64,000 nt of DNA from CAYPNP01 sp964412195. GTDB taxonomy: Bacteria; Acidobacteriota; JAAYUB01. The position numbers were made by a program, and so were the translations under genes. How positions within the stretch are numbered: the first letter of the stretch is position 1; each line of letters begins with the position of its first letter. A model generated the notes under the pieces. The model did not search any database. It saw only the letters and a list, made by a program, of their open reading frames with translations, and was not told the DNA's origin. The stretch covers positions 1 through 64,000 of the forward strand of contig CAYPNP010000003.1 of NCBI GenBank assembly GCA_964412195.1. Reading direction: 5' to 3'. This document shows positions 34,009-42,511 of this stretch, piece after piece.

Positions 34009-35499
34009 TCAGTTCGTGGCGGCGCGCTCCAGCCACAGCAGGTCGAGGACGTTCACCCGCCCGTCTCCGCTCAGATCCGGGGAACTCCCGGCTTCGGGGA
34101 GGCCGGTCAGGTCTTCGGCCAGGTAGCCGGCCAGGAGGAGGGCGTCAACCGAGTCCACGGCACCGTCCCGGTTCAAGTCCCCGGCGGGGGGCAGCGGACC
34201 GGCCAGGTGGGCTCCCACGGCGACCATGGCCTGGGCGGAACGGGTCAGGAAATCGAAATCCAGCGTGCCGATGGTGTCGGACGGGCGGTGGTAATTGGGG
34301 TTGGCCGGGCTTTCGTCCTCGATGGCGCAGAACGCGCTGTAGTGATAATCCCAGAAGGGCGCGTGGTCGCTGTACCCCCAGTGCAGGAACGTGTAGGGCT
34401 GGTAGCCCAACTCCACGTACAGGGGGGCCGTGGCAGTGACGGTCTGGACCAGCCAGGCGGAGGAGGGGTTGCCGATCAGGTCCAGGTCCTCGGGGGCCGT
34501 GTCCACGAAGCCGATCATGTCCATGTTGAGGACGGCCACGATCTGCTCGCCCCGCGCGTTGGCGGCCGCGGCGTAGTGCTCGCTGCCGAACAGGCCGAGC
34601 TCCTCCGCCGTGAAGGCGATGAATTTCAGCGTGCATTCGAAGGGGCGCCCCGCGCAGACGCGGGCGGCCTCCAGCACGGCGGCGGTGCCGCTGGCGTTGT
34701 CGTCGGCGCCCGGAGCGATGTCGCCGGCGGCGGTGGAGTCGTAGTGGCCGCACAGGATGACCACCTGTTCCGGATGCACTGTGCCGGGCAGGGTAGCGAC
34801 GACGTTCCGGCCGCTGAAGCCGTAGTACGTGAAGTTGTCGAACTCGGCGCCCACGCCGGCCTGTTCGAATTCGCCGAAGAGATAGTCGCCGGCCGGCCCG
34901 ATGTAGACGCCGTTGGCCTTGCGGTTGGGGAAATCCTGCAGCGTCTGGATGGAATCCCGCAGCCGGTCCGTCGATACGTCGCCCACGATCCCGGTGATCA
35001 GCGGGTCGGCGGCCAGAGGCGCCCGGGCCAGGCGTTCCGGCAGGACGGGCGGCGGCGCCTCCGGATCGGGCCAGGGATGGAGGGAGAGAGCCCGAAGCTG
35101 GGTGCGGGCCGGCAGGATCTCCCGAGCCCAGACATCGCCGGCGGGCTGGAAGAGCAGGGTGTCCGAGTCCACGGCCAGGGCCTCGCCGAGGAGAAGGACC
35201 GCCTTCCAGTTCTCGTCCGCGCGGGCCCGGACCAGGTAAAGCGGCCGGGCCGGATCAAAGCCGTCGAGCACCTCGGGTGCGCAGCCGGCGGCCAGCAGCA
35301 CCTCCAGCTCGCCGGGACCTGCCAGGACCAGCGCGCCGCCCGGCAGGGTCGCCAGCAGGCCGAGCCCCGGCGCCGCCCGACGGGCCCCGGCGACGGCGCC
35401 GGCGGGGACCCAGACCAGCACGTCCGGGCCCGTCGCCGCGGCGGCGCCCCCGGCCAGGAGGAGAACCAACGGAATCAGTGCACGCAATTGTCGTTTCAT
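34009..35499 (-). CDS. Secreted M28 zinc aminopeptidase with dockerin-like C-terminus
   Basis: 496 residues from the start at 35499 (MKRQLRALIPLVLLLAGGAA, signal peptide). The frame extends to 36399 but there it is antisense of the TPR gene. The N-terminal region (~25-155) is a pro- or beta-domain. The M28 catalytic domain carries all five zinc ligands: His in CGHYDS (~250), Asp in GADDNASG (~263), Glu-Glu in TAEELGLFGS (~298), Asp in LNMDMIG (~326) and His in NYHRPSDT (~406). A dockerin-like EF-hand pair follows: DLNRDGAVDSVDALLLAGYL and DLSGDGRVNVLDLLWLE (~435-494). It likely removes N-terminal residues from extracellular peptides. The dockerin is shared with the 4539- and 817-residue proteins. 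Confidence 0.88.
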   Translation of the reverse strand: MKRQLRALIPLVLLLAGGAAAATGPDVLVWVPAGAVAGARRAAPGLGLLATLPGGALVLAGPGELEVLLAAGCAPEVLDGFDPARPLYLVRARADENWKAVLLLGEALAVDSDTLLFQPAGDVWAREILPARTQLRALSLHPWPDPEAPPPVLPERLARAPLAADPLITGIVGDVSTDRLRDSIQTLQDFPNRKANGVYIGPAGDYLFGEFEQAGVGAEFDNFTYYGFSGRNVVATLPGTVHPEQVVILCGHYDSTAAGDIAPGADDNASGTAAVLEAARVCAGRPFECTLKFIAFTAEELGLFGSEHYAAAANARGEQIVAVLNMDMIGFVDTAPEDLDLIGNPSSAWLVQTVTATAPLYVELGYQPYTFLHWGYSDHAPFWDYHYSAFCAIEDESPANPNYHRPSDTIGTLDFDFLTRSAQAMVAVGAHLAGPLPPAGDLNRDGAVDSVDALLLAGYLAEDLTGLPEAGSSPDLSGDGRVNVLDLLWLERAATN

Positions 35500-35614
35500 A
35501 AGTCCCGATCCATCTGACGCGATTGAAACATGGGGAACCGGACCTTCCCAAAAGACTGTATTGTACCGGAAAGGGTTCACCTTGCCTATGGACTTTTCGG
35601 GGGCCCGGCGGGTG

Positions 35615-35620
35615 TATAAT
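35615..35620 (+). promoter_or_regulatory. Possible -10 box before the TPR gene
   Basis: TATAAT only 18 bases before the ATG at 35638. If used, the leader would be about 10 nt. No good -35 hexamer. Confidence 0.3.
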
Positions 35621-35637
35621 CCCGGCGGGAAGGGCGC

Positions 35638-36234
35638 ATGAGCGAGTTTGCCTTTGTCACGCTGGACGAGGAGTTCTTCCGGAGCAAGGGGATGCCGGCC
35701 CTGCCGCTGCCCGTCCGTCCGGCCATGCAGGCGGAGATCTACGGGCCCGAGGGCATCGTCGTGGACCGGCTGGTGGACGAGCTGCGGCTGTACCTCGAGG
35801 CCCATCCCGGGCAGGAGGCGCTGTACCGGCCGGTGCTGGGCGCCCTGGCCGTCTGCGCCGGCGTGGCGCTCGGGCAGAAGGGGGAGAGCAACCGGGCGGT
35901 GTCCTACTTCGAGCTGGCCCTGGAGATCCGGCCCGGCGACCATTACCTGCGGGCCAACCTGGCGGTCATCCTGAACCTGATCGGCCGCGAGGAGGAGGCC
36001 CTGGCCCACTACGACACGATCGTGAACACTCCCGGCGTGGCCGTCAACCCGCTGATCTGGGTCCAAACGGCCCGGCTGCACGCGGAAAGGGGGCACTCCG
36101 AGCGGGCGCTGGACCTGCTGCGGGTCTGCGTGCCGCTGCTGCCCGACGCCGCCGACGTGCACCGGTTCCTCGAGGAGATGGAGAAGCTGGCGACCGTGGA
36201 CCTGGCCGAGCCCGATCCCGGCCCCCGCAACTGA
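35638..36234 (+). CDS. TPR-repeat protein
   Basis: 198 residues, cytoplasmic (no signal peptide). AAGGG lies before the ATG. About three tetratricopeptide repeats run from ~70 to ~185: GVALGQKGESNRAVSYFELA with LEIRPGDHYLRANLAVILNL, then GREEEALAHYDTIVN, then ARLHAERGHSERALDLLRVC. The repeats mediate protein-protein contacts; no partner is evident. It is divergent from the M28 peptidase. A hexamer repeat array starts six bases after the stop codon. Confidence 0.78.
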   Translation: MSEFAFVTLDEEFFRSKGMPALPLPVRPAMQAEIYGPEGIVVDRLVDELRLYLEAHPGQEALYRPVLGALAVCAGVALGQKGESNRAVSYFELALEIRPGDHYLRANLAVILNLIGREEEALAHYDTIVNTPGVAVNPLIWVQTARLHAERGHSERALDLLRVCVPLLPDAADVHRFLEEMEKLATVDLAEPDPGPRN

Positions 36235-36240
36235 CCCTTC

Positions 36241-36442
36241 GTGCTCGTACTCGTCATCGTAATCGTCATCGTAATCGTGCTCGTCATCGTAATCGTAATC
36301 GAAAGCAGAAGCTTGCCCAGAGCCGGCTGAGGGACAGAGGCGTTCCGGCAAGCGGGCAGGACCGTGCGGACGGGGACGTCCGCGTTCCAGCCTTTTCATG
36401 GTTCTGCCGATTCACCGATTCACCCATCCACCGATTCCCCGT
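36241..36442. repeat. Hexamer array and nonamer array
   Basis: CGTGCT/CGTACT/CGTCAT/CGTAAT hexamers, about 10 units (36241-36302), begin just after the TPR stop. After a GGGACGTCCGC-like piece (36373-36383), CGATTCACC nonamers run from 36409 to 36442. No gene in the gap to 36547. Confidence 0.75.
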
Positions 36443-36546
36443 TCTCCTGAAATATTTTTCTTTTTCCGGGAACTTTGTGGAAGGAGTAAACGTTTTAAGA
36501 TTACAGAGAGTCTAATTTGACAGAACGACCCGTGGGAGTGATGGCG

Positions 36547-36738
36547 ATGGTGAAATTCCTGCTTTGGCTGATCCTGCTGGTGCTCTGCTGGCCGTTGGCC
36601 CTGCTGGCGCTCGTGGTCTACCCCCTGGTGTGGCTGCTCCTGCTGCCCTTCCGGCTGCTGGGAATCGCCGTGGGGGCGGTGCTGGACCTCTTCAAGGCCG
36701 TCATCTGCCTGCCGGCCCGCGTCCTGGCCCGGGTCTGA
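36547..36738 (+). CDS. Small hydrophobic membrane protein
   Basis: 63 residues (MVKFLLWLILLVLCWPLALL onward). GGGAG at 36534-36538 is eight bases before this ATG; the frame also has an ATG at 36541 and a TTG at 36517. Two long leucine-rich membrane helices (residues ~3-30 and ~33-50) are separated by a Pro, followed by a short basic tail (PARVLARV). No family recognised. Confidence 0.5.
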   Translation: MVKFLLWLILLVLCWPLALLALVVYPLVWLLLLPFRLLGIAVGAVLDLFKAVICLPARVLARV

Positions 36739-36761
36739 CCGCCTGGCCGTTCTTCCGTCGC

Positions 36762-36793
36762 CCCAACCCTCGTTGGGAGATGCTTCGTCTCCC
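36762..36793 (+). other. Two overlapping alternative hairpins
   Basis: CCCAAC/GTTGGG (36762-36777) and GGGAGA/TCTCCC (36775-36793) overlap by three bases and exclude each other. They begin 24 bases after the small membrane protein. There is no T-tract, so this is not a standard terminator. The remaining gap to 36945 has no gene. Confidence 0.3.
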
Positions 36794-36945
36794 GGGCGGC
36801 CCGAAATCCTCCGAAAACAACCAATGAGCCCGCGCACAAGCACTCTCCGCCGGGCGGGAGCCCCTTGCGGAAGGATCCCGCTCGTGAAAGGGAACCCGCC
36901 TGAACTCTCTTGGCGGCGGCCCTCCCGCTTTGATACAATACCGGC

Positions 36946-37503
36946 ATGATGAGCGATTCCGGCAAGGCCCCAGCTCCCTCCTTCAAGGCAGGGGGCATCA
37001 TGCAGACGCCCCGCTTGGCCAAGATCGGCGTAATGACTTCCTCCGACCGGCCGGGCATCGCCAGCACCGTGCTGGGGGCTCTCTCCCACAGCCAGATCAA
37101 CGTCGAGTTCATCGTCGAGACCGCCGACATCGAGAACCGCTCCCACCTGGTGCTCTGCGTCAACGAGCACGATCTGCAGGGGGCGCTGGCGGCCATCGAG
37201 TCGGTGCGCGCGGCGATCCTGGCGGAGAAGATCGTCTTCCAGCGCCACGTGGCCATGCTCGCCGTCTACGGCCCCCACTTCCGCGACCATCCGGGAATTG
37301 CACGGCTGGTGTTCGCGGCGCTGGCCGCGTCGGGGATCAACATCCTGGCCATCAGCACGTCCATCTCCACGGTCGCCTGCCTGGTGGAGGACGAGGCGGT
37401 CAACGAGGCCGTGGAGGCGCTCCGCAAGGCCTTCGACGTCCCCGAGTCGGCCATCTTCACTCCCGGCGGCGGCCTGTCCCGGCGCACCCGCGCCGGCGAG
37501 TGA
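36946..37503 (+). CDS. Stand-alone tandem ACT-domain protein
   Basis: 185 residues. The first ACT domain is RLAKIGVMTSSDRPGIASTV ... NVEFIVE, and the second VAMLAVYGPHFRDHPGIARL ... INILAISTS with the segment STVACLVEDEAVNEAVEALR. The pair matches the regulatory tail of aspartate kinases without a kinase domain. Such modules sense amino acids. The start is uncertain: ATGs at 36946/36949 lack a clear site, whereas the ATG at 37000 follows AGGCAGGGGG and would give 167 residues beginning at the first domain. TGATACAATACC just upstream could hold a -10 box. Cytoplasmic. Confidence 0.75.
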   Translation: MMSDSGKAPAPSFKAGGIMQTPRLAKIGVMTSSDRPGIASTVLGALSHSQINVEFIVETADIENRSHLVLCVNEHDLQGALAAIESVRAAILAEKIVFQRHVAMLAVYGPHFRDHPGIARLVFAALAASGINILAISTSISTVACLVEDEAVNEAVEALRKAFDVPESAIFTPGGGLSRRTRAGE

Positions 37504-37514
37504 CTCTCCCGGGC

Positions 37515-37607
37515 GTCCGTCCCGCCGGGACGGACTTTGGAGTGCGGCGATGAGGCGCACGGCAGGATCGCGGAGGCGAGGTGTCTGGCTGGGCGCCGAA
37601 TCACCGC
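37515..37607. repeat. Double-hairpin repeat element, copy A
   Basis: Hairpin 1 is a perfect 9-bp stem GTCCGTCCC / GGGACGGAC (37515-37535, 3-nt loop). After TTTGGAGT comes hairpin 2: outer stem GCGGCGAT / ATCACCGC (37544-37551, 37600-37607, one mismatch) and inner stem GGCGC / GCGCC. The same layout occurs inverted at 42389-42492. It starts 11 bases after the ACT gene. Confidence 0.7.
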
Positions 37608-37702
37608 TTTGAATCCGCCGTGGGACGTTGAAGCCCCTTGATCCCACCGAATCCAGATGCATTGAAAGATCTTTCTATCGGCTGCTCTATGGGAGGTTTG
37701 AG

Positions 37703-39709
37703 ATGAAACTCCGCCGAGAGTTGTCCGTCCCTGCAATTGTGCTCCTCATCGTCGGCTTGGAATTTGCCGGATTCACCATCGCCCGGCCGCCCGCGACGCT
37801 CCAGGCCGAAGAGAACAAACCCGCCGCGACGCCGAAGGCTCCCCAGTATCCGGCGCTGCCGAGCGATTCGCCGGACCGGTTCGTGCCGGTCACCGACAGT
37901 TTCGACTACGTCCGGCGCGAAGTGATGATCCCCATGCGCGACGGCGTGAGGCTCCACACCATCATCCTCCTGCCGCGGGGTGCCAAGGGCGCACCGATAC
38001 TCCTGACGCGCACGCCCTATGAGGCCAAGGAACTGGTGGGCCACGCCGAGAGCGCCCACCTCGCGTCGATCCTGCAGGGCTACGACAACGCCACCGACGT
38101 CATCGTCGAGGGCGGCTACATCCGCGCGGTGCAGGACATCCGCGGCAAGTACGGCTCCGAGGGCGACTACGTGATGAACCGACCCCTGCGCGGTCCGCAG
38201 AATCCGACGCCGGTCGACCACGCCACCGACACCTACGACACCATCGACTGGCTGGTGAAGAACGTCCCGGAGAGCAATGGAAAAGTGGGCATCCTGGGCA
38301 TTTCCTACGACGGCTTCCTGCCGCTCATGGCGCTGTTCGACCCGCACCCGGCACTGAAGGTGTCCGTGCCGATGAACCCTATGGTGGACGGCTGGATGGG
38401 CGACGACTGGTTCCACTACGGCGCTTTCCGGCAGCAGATGATGCCCTACTTCCTGGACCAGGAGGCGACCCGCGCCAACGACATCAAGTGGTGGTCGAGC
38501 CACTTCGACGAGTACGACATGTTCCTGCAGGCGGGCTCGGCGGGCGAGCTGGGGCGGACGCGGGGCCTGGAACAGGTCGGCATGTGGCGCAAGATCCTCG
38601 CCCATCCCGCCTATGACGACTTCTGGCGGGACCAGGCGGTGGACCGGCTGCTGGCCGCGCAACCGTTGCAGGTGCCGGTGATGCTGGTCCACAGCCTGTG
38701 GGACCAGGAGGACATCTACGGCGCGCCGTCGGTCTATCGGGCGCTCGAGCCGAAGGATACGGGCAACGACAAGGTGTTCCTGGTCCTGGGCCCCTGGTAT
38801 CACAGCCAGGAGATCGAGGACGGCAGCTCCCTGGGCGCGATCCGGTTCGGCAGCGACACGGCCCTCTACTTCCGGCAGGAGATCCTGCGGCCATTCCTCG
38901 ACCACTTCCTGAAGGACGGCGCGCCGCCCATGGACGTCGCTCCGGTGACGGCGTTCGAGACCGGTACCAACAAGTGGCGCCGGCTGTCCGCGTGGCCGCC
39001 GGCCGGCGGCGAAGGGCCCCAGCCGACGCCCCTCTACCTCCGTGCGGGATTGAAGCTGGCCTTCGCCGCGCCGGATCCCGCCGACAGAGAGTTTGAGGAG
39101 TACGTCTCGGACCCGGCCAAGCCCGTGCCGTACCGCGCCCGCCCCATCCTGCCGTTCAGCTACGACGACGGCGAGCCCTGGTCGCGCTGGCTGGTGGACG
39201 ACCAGCGCGAGGCTTCCGGCCGGCCGGATGTCGTCGCGTTCGTCTCCGTTGTGCTCACGGCGCCGGTGAAGATCAGCGGCCAGCCGGTGGTGAACCTGGT
39301 TGCGTCGACCAGCGGGACCGACTCGGACTGGGTGGTCAAGCTGATCGACGTCTATCCCGACGAGGTGGCCGTCCAGCCGGAGATGGGCGGGTACCAGCTG
39401 ATGATCGCGGCGGACATCTTCCGCGGCCGGTACCGCGAGAGCTTCGAGACCGCCCGGCCGGTGCCCGCGGGCGAGCCCGTGCTCTACCGCTTCGCGCTGC
39501 CGAACGCGAACCACGTCTTCCTGCCGGGGCACCGGATCATGGTGCAGGTCCAATCGAGCTGGTTCCCGCTCTACGACCGCAACCCGCAGACCTTCGTGCC
39601 GAGCATCTTCTGGGCGAAGCCGGAGGATTTCCGCAAGGCCGTCCAGCGCGTCTACCACGCCCCCGGCCTGGCCAGCTTCATCGAGCTGCCGCTGGTCGTG
39701 TCGAAGTGA
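37703..39709 (+). CDS. Secreted CocE/NonD-family (X-Pro dipeptidyl-peptidase S15-like) hydrolase
   Basis: 668 residues. GGGAGG at 37691-37696 fixes the ATG at 37703; the frame upstream of it is repeat DNA. The signal peptide is ELSVPAIVLLIVGLEFAGFT. The alpha/beta hydrolase starts VMIPMRDGVRLHTIILLPRG, with LTRTPYEAKE, then RGKYGSEGDY, nucleophile in GILGISYDGFLP (Ser ~202), a helical cap, Asp in SLWDQEDIYG (~332) and His in LGPWYHSQE (~366). A C-terminal jelly-roll follows (~470-665). This layout fits CocE/glutaryl-7-ACA acylase and Xaa-Pro dipeptidyl peptidase. The exact substrate (ester, amide or proline peptide) is unknown. First of three hydrolases in a row. Confidence 0.87.
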   Translation: MKLRRELSVPAIVLLIVGLEFAGFTIARPPATLQAEENKPAATPKAPQYPALPSDSPDRFVPVTDSFDYVRREVMIPMRDGVRLHTIILLPRGAKGAPILLTRTPYEAKELVGHAESAHLASILQGYDNATDVIVEGGYIRAVQDIRGKYGSEGDYVMNRPLRGPQNPTPVDHATDTYDTIDWLVKNVPESNGKVGILGISYDGFLPLMALFDPHPALKVSVPMNPMVDGWMGDDWFHYGAFRQQMMPYFLDQEATRANDIKWWSSHFDEYDMFLQAGSAGELGRTRGLEQVGMWRKILAHPAYDDFWRDQAVDRLLAAQPLQVPVMLVHSLWDQEDIYGAPSVYRALEPKDTGNDKVFLVLGPWYHSQEIEDGSSLGAIRFGSDTALYFRQEILRPFLDHFLKDGAPPMDVAPVTAFETGTNKWRRLSAWPPAGGEGPQPTPLYLRAGLKLAFAAPDPADREFEEYVSDPAKPVPYRARPILPFSYDDGEPWSRWLVDDQREASGRPDVVAFVSVVLTAPVKISGQPVVNLVASTSGTDSDWVVKLIDVYPDEVAVQPEMGGYQLMIAADIFRGRYRESFETARPVPAGEPVLYRFALPNANHVFLPGHRIMVQVQSSWFPLYDRNPQTFVPSIFWAKPEDFRKAVQRVYHAPGLASFIELPLVVSK

Positions 39710-39717
39710 ACGCAGAC

Positions 39718-39848
39718 GTCCGCCCCGCCGGGACGGACTGACGCCGTCATTTTGCGGATTTCGAGGTTGACCGGTCAGGAGCGGATGCCTCAGGAGTGGA
39801 AATGAGTTTGATCTCAGTAGCAGTCGCCGCCGGCGGCAGCGACGTCCG
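39718..39848. repeat. GC-rich hairpin repeats in the second gap
   Basis: Piece 1 (39718-39738) is GTCCGCCCC / GGGACGGAC, the same hairpin as copy A with one mismatch. Piece 2 (39823-39848) is GTCGCCGCC / GGCAGCGAC followed by GTCCG, and its 26 bases are identical to 42471-42496 in the same strand. Between them there is no gene; an ATG at 39796 opens a frame through piece 2 that has no ribosome-binding site. Confidence 0.65.
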
Positions 39849-39888
39849 AAGAAGCCCGTTTCCCTCCGAAGTTGCAGAAGGAGGAGCC

Positions 39889-40863
39889 ATGAGCCGAAGC
39901 GTTTTCATCCCCGTGGTATTGGCGCTCGCCCTGGCGGCGGGCGCGCAGGTATGGGGGCAGGCCACGACGCCCGGTTCCATCCAATGGGCCGACACCGCCG
40001 CCTCCGACTACGACGTGTCGCCGGACATCACCTACCGGACCGCGAACAACACCGACCTGAAGCTGGACGTGTACACGCCGCGCGACCGCCGCAGCCCGGT
40101 CCCCACCGTCATGCTGATTCACGGCGGCGGCTGGGTGGAGGGCCGCAAGGAGTATGACGTGCTCAGCGTCCTCCCGTACCTGGCCCTCGGCTGGGCGGTC
40201 GTCAACGTGGAGTACCGCCTGGCCTGCAACTCCCCGGCGCCCGCCGCGGTGGAGGACTGCCGCTGCGCCCTGGCGTGGATCACGCGGCATGCCAAGGAGT
40301 ACGGTTTCGACGCCTCGAAGATCGTGCTGACGGGGGGCTCGGCCGGCGGGCACCTCGCCCTGATCACCGGCCTGCTGCCGGCGTCCTCGGCGTTCGACCG
40401 CTCCTGCCCGACCGCCGACGAAGTCCGCTGGAACAGCGGCGCGGAGCCCGCCCTGAAAGTGGCCGCCATCATCAACTGGTTCGGGATCACGGAGGTGGCG
40501 GACCTGCTGGAAGGGCCGAACGCCAAGCACTACGCCGTCGAGTGGTTCGGCAGCATGCCCCAGCGGGAGGAGCTCGCGCGGCAACTCTCGCCGATCCAGT
40601 ACGTCCGCCCCGGCTTGCCGCCGGTGCTCACGATCCATGGCGACGCGGACGACCTCGTGCCGTACAGCCACGCGGTCCGGCTGCACGAGGCGCTGGGCGA
40701 GGCCGGCGTGCCGAACCGCCTGATCACCATCCGGGGCGGCGGCCACGGGAACTTCAGCCGGCAGCAGATGGCGGACAACTACGCCGCGATCCGGGAATTC
40801 CTGCGTGAGCAGCACCTGCTCGGCGGAGAGGAAGCCGCGTCCCCGGCCAAGGCGCCAAGGTAG
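39889..40863 (+). CDS. Secreted alpha/beta hydrolase, BD-FAE/HSL-type esterase
   Basis: 324 residues. AGGAGG lies six bases before the ATG at 39889. Signal peptide 1-24 (MSRSVFIPVVLALALAAGAQ). The oxyanion block is VMLIHGGGWVEGRKEYD (HGGGW ~77-81), NVEYRLA follows, the nucleophile is in LTGGSAGGHLA (Ser ~149), Asp in TIHGDADDLVP (~253) and His in RGGGHGNFS (~287). HGGGW and GxSAGG place it with carboxylesterases/feruloyl esterases (BD-FAE). It probably removes acyl groups from sugars or small esters outside the cytoplasm. The last residues (SPAKAPR) look unstructured. Confidence 0.85.
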   Translation: MSRSVFIPVVLALALAAGAQVWGQATTPGSIQWADTAASDYDVSPDITYRTANNTDLKLDVYTPRDRRSPVPTVMLIHGGGWVEGRKEYDVLSVLPYLALGWAVVNVEYRLACNSPAPAAVEDCRCALAWITRHAKEYGFDASKIVLTGGSAGGHLALITGLLPASSAFDRSCPTADEVRWNSGAEPALKVAAIINWFGITEVADLLEGPNAKHYAVEWFGSMPQREELARQLSPIQYVRPGLPPVLTIHGDADDLVPYSHAVRLHEALGEAGVPNRLITIRGGGHGNFSRQQMADNYAAIREFLREQHLLGGEEAASPAKAPR

Positions 40864-40883
40864 GCCACCGTCAAGAGTGGCGA

Positions 40884-40918
40884 CCGCCGGGCGTCCGGCC
40901 GGGACGCGCTCCCGGCGG
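40884..40918. repeat. Nested GC-rich hairpin in the third gap
   Basis: An outer perfect 8-bp stem CCGCCGGG / CCCGGCGG encloses an inner GCGTCC / GGACGC stem. It lies between two hydrolase genes, 21 bases after one stop and 23 before the next start, and shares GCGTCCG- and GGGACG-type pieces with the other copies. Confidence 0.6.
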
Positions 40919-40940
40919 ATCGCGTTCGCAGGAGGAGGTC

Positions 40941-42320
40941 ATGAAATCGGTCATCGCCCTGTTTTGCCTGGGAATCTGCGTATTCGCCGGGCCCGGCTTT
41001 GCCCAAGCGCCGGCCCTGCCCCAGCCGGGAAGCGAGGAACTGGCAATCCTCCGGCTGGGGAAGGTGTGGACGGAAGCCTTTCTCCACCGCGACGTCGCCG
41101 CGCTGGACCGGCTGCTGGCAGACGAATTCCGGTTTGGCGAGTCTGACGGGACGGTCATCACCAAGGCCCAGCTGTTCGCCTCTTTGCAATCAGGCGAGTA
41201 CACAATCACCGCCATGGAGCTGGAAGCAGTGGAGGTTCGGGTTTACGGCACCGCGGCGGTGGTGACGGGGCTGACGACGGAGAAGAGCCGGTTTCAGGGG
41301 ATCGATTCCAGCGGCCGGTACCGCTGGACGGACGTGTGGATCCAGCGCGACGGCCGCTGGCAGTGCGTGGCGGCGCATGCGTCCAAGGTTTCGGCGCCAC
41401 CCGCGAATGACACGGCATCCCCATCCACGACCCTGCCGAAGGAGGTCGTCGTCGACGGGTTCCGGCTGTCGTACACGGTCGAGGGCGAGGGGATCCCCTG
41501 CCTGGTCGTGGACGACGCGCCCGCCATGCGCCGCGCCCTGCCGCCGGGCCTCCGGTCGCGTTTCCGGTTCGTCTTCATGGACCCCCGGATGGACGTCCCC
41601 TCGCCGGCGGGCTATGACCTCCGGCGCATCACCCTGGATACCCTCCTGGACGACATCGAGCGCGTTCGAAGGGACGCCGGCGTGGATCAGGTGCTGGTTT
41701 TCGGCCATTCCATCAACGGGCTGACCGCCTACGAGTACGCCCGCAAGTACCCCGGCCACGTGATCGGCGTCGTCATGAACGGCACGCCGCCGTTCAGCCT
41801 GAAGCGCCTGGGGCCGATCCAGGAGGCATACTGGGCCAAGGCTGCCTCGCCGGAACGAAAGGAGTTGCAGCGGAAGAGCGAGGAGAGGACCCGCGAGGCC
41901 ATCGCCCAGCTTCCGCCCGGGGAGGCCATGCGCCAGGGCTACATCGCCAACGCCGCCATGTACTGGCACGATCCGGCATACGACTGCGCCTGGCTCCTCG
42001 AGGGGGTGCATTGGAACCGGGAAGTGTGGGACCAGCTGTTCTCCCGTGCCCTGGACGAATACGACATCGCCCGGCGGCCCCCCATCCGGGTCCCGGTGCT
42101 GCTGACCCTGGGGCGCGATGATTACGTCGTCCCGTTCCCGGTCTGGGACGGTATCGGGCAGGCCCTGCCCAACCTGACTGTGCGGATCTTCGAACAGAGC
42201 GGCCACTGGGCGCCAGTCGAGGAACCGGCGCTCTTCGAACGGACGCTGTGCGACTGGGTGGACGCGGCGGTGCTCAAGAAAGGGCCCATACACCCGGAGG
42301 CATCTCTGCCGCCGAAGTGA
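40941..42320 (+). CDS. Secreted SnoaL-like / alpha/beta hydrolase fusion
   Basis: 459 residues. GGAGG lies about seven bases before the ATG. Signal peptide 1-21. Residues ~35-155 form an NTF2/SnoaL-like (DUF4440-type) domain: LRLGKVWTEAFLHRDVAALD, ADEFRF and GRYRWTDVWIQRDGRWQCVA with the final His. Residues ~165-445 are an alpha/beta hydrolase: nucleophile in VLVFGHSINGLTAYEYA (Ser ~258), a helical cap (AYWAKAASPERKEL onward), Asp in LTLGRDDYVVP (~392) and His in FEQSGHWAPVEEP (~421). DUF4440 domains usually stand alone, so the fusion is noteworthy. It could be a two-domain esterase or aminopeptidase; the NTF2 part may bind ligand. Third of the hydrolase series. Confidence 0.82.
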   Translation: MKSVIALFCLGICVFAGPGFAQAPALPQPGSEELAILRLGKVWTEAFLHRDVAALDRLLADEFRFGESDGTVITKAQLFASLQSGEYTITAMELEAVEVRVYGTAAVVTGLTTEKSRFQGIDSSGRYRWTDVWIQRDGRWQCVAAHASKVSAPPANDTASPSTTLPKEVVVDGFRLSYTVEGEGIPCLVVDDAPAMRRALPPGLRSRFRFVFMDPRMDVPSPAGYDLRRITLDTLLDDIERVRRDAGVDQVLVFGHSINGLTAYEYARKYPGHVIGVVMNGTPPFSLKRLGPIQEAYWAKAASPERKELQRKSEERTREAIAQLPPGEAMRQGYIANAAMYWHDPAYDCAWLLEGVHWNREVWDQLFSRALDEYDIARRPPIRVPVLLTLGRDDYVVPFPVWDGIGQALPNLTVRIFEQSGHWAPVEEPALFERTLCDWVDAAVLKKGPIHPEASLPPK

Positions 42321-42388
42321 GAAATCCTCGATACAAGACGGTTCCGAGTTCCTCGAATCCGTGGACGTTTCTCCAGAGCAATTTCAAA

Positions 42389-42492
42389 GCGGCGATTCGG
42401 CGCGGAGCAAGGAACTGCGATTTCCAATCCTTGCCCCGCGCCTCATCGCTGCACTCCAAATTAGAGCGTCCGTCGCCGCCGGCGGCAGCGAC
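42389..42492. repeat. Double-hairpin repeat element, copy D (inverted)
   Basis: The hairpin at 42389-42452 has three stacked stems: GCGGCGAT / ATCGCTGC, GGCGCGG / CCGCGCC and GCAAGGA / TCCTTGC. It is followed by TTAGAG and the second hairpin GTCGCCGCC / GGCAGCGAC (42472-42492). Read on the minus strand it has the same order and connectors (TTTGGAGTGC) as copy A at 37515. Confidence 0.7.
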
Positions 42493-42511
42493 GTCCGCAG
42501 GTTGGCGATTG

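Noticed and set aside
35500..36399. N-terminal extension of the M28 peptidase frame
   Set aside because: It overlaps the TPR gene on the other strand and repeat DNA; the signal peptide and family start fit 35499.
36762..36793. Alternative hairpins as a riboswitch upstream of the ACT gene
   Set aside because: There is no known riboswitch core, the distance to the gene is over 150 bases, and there is no terminator T-tract.
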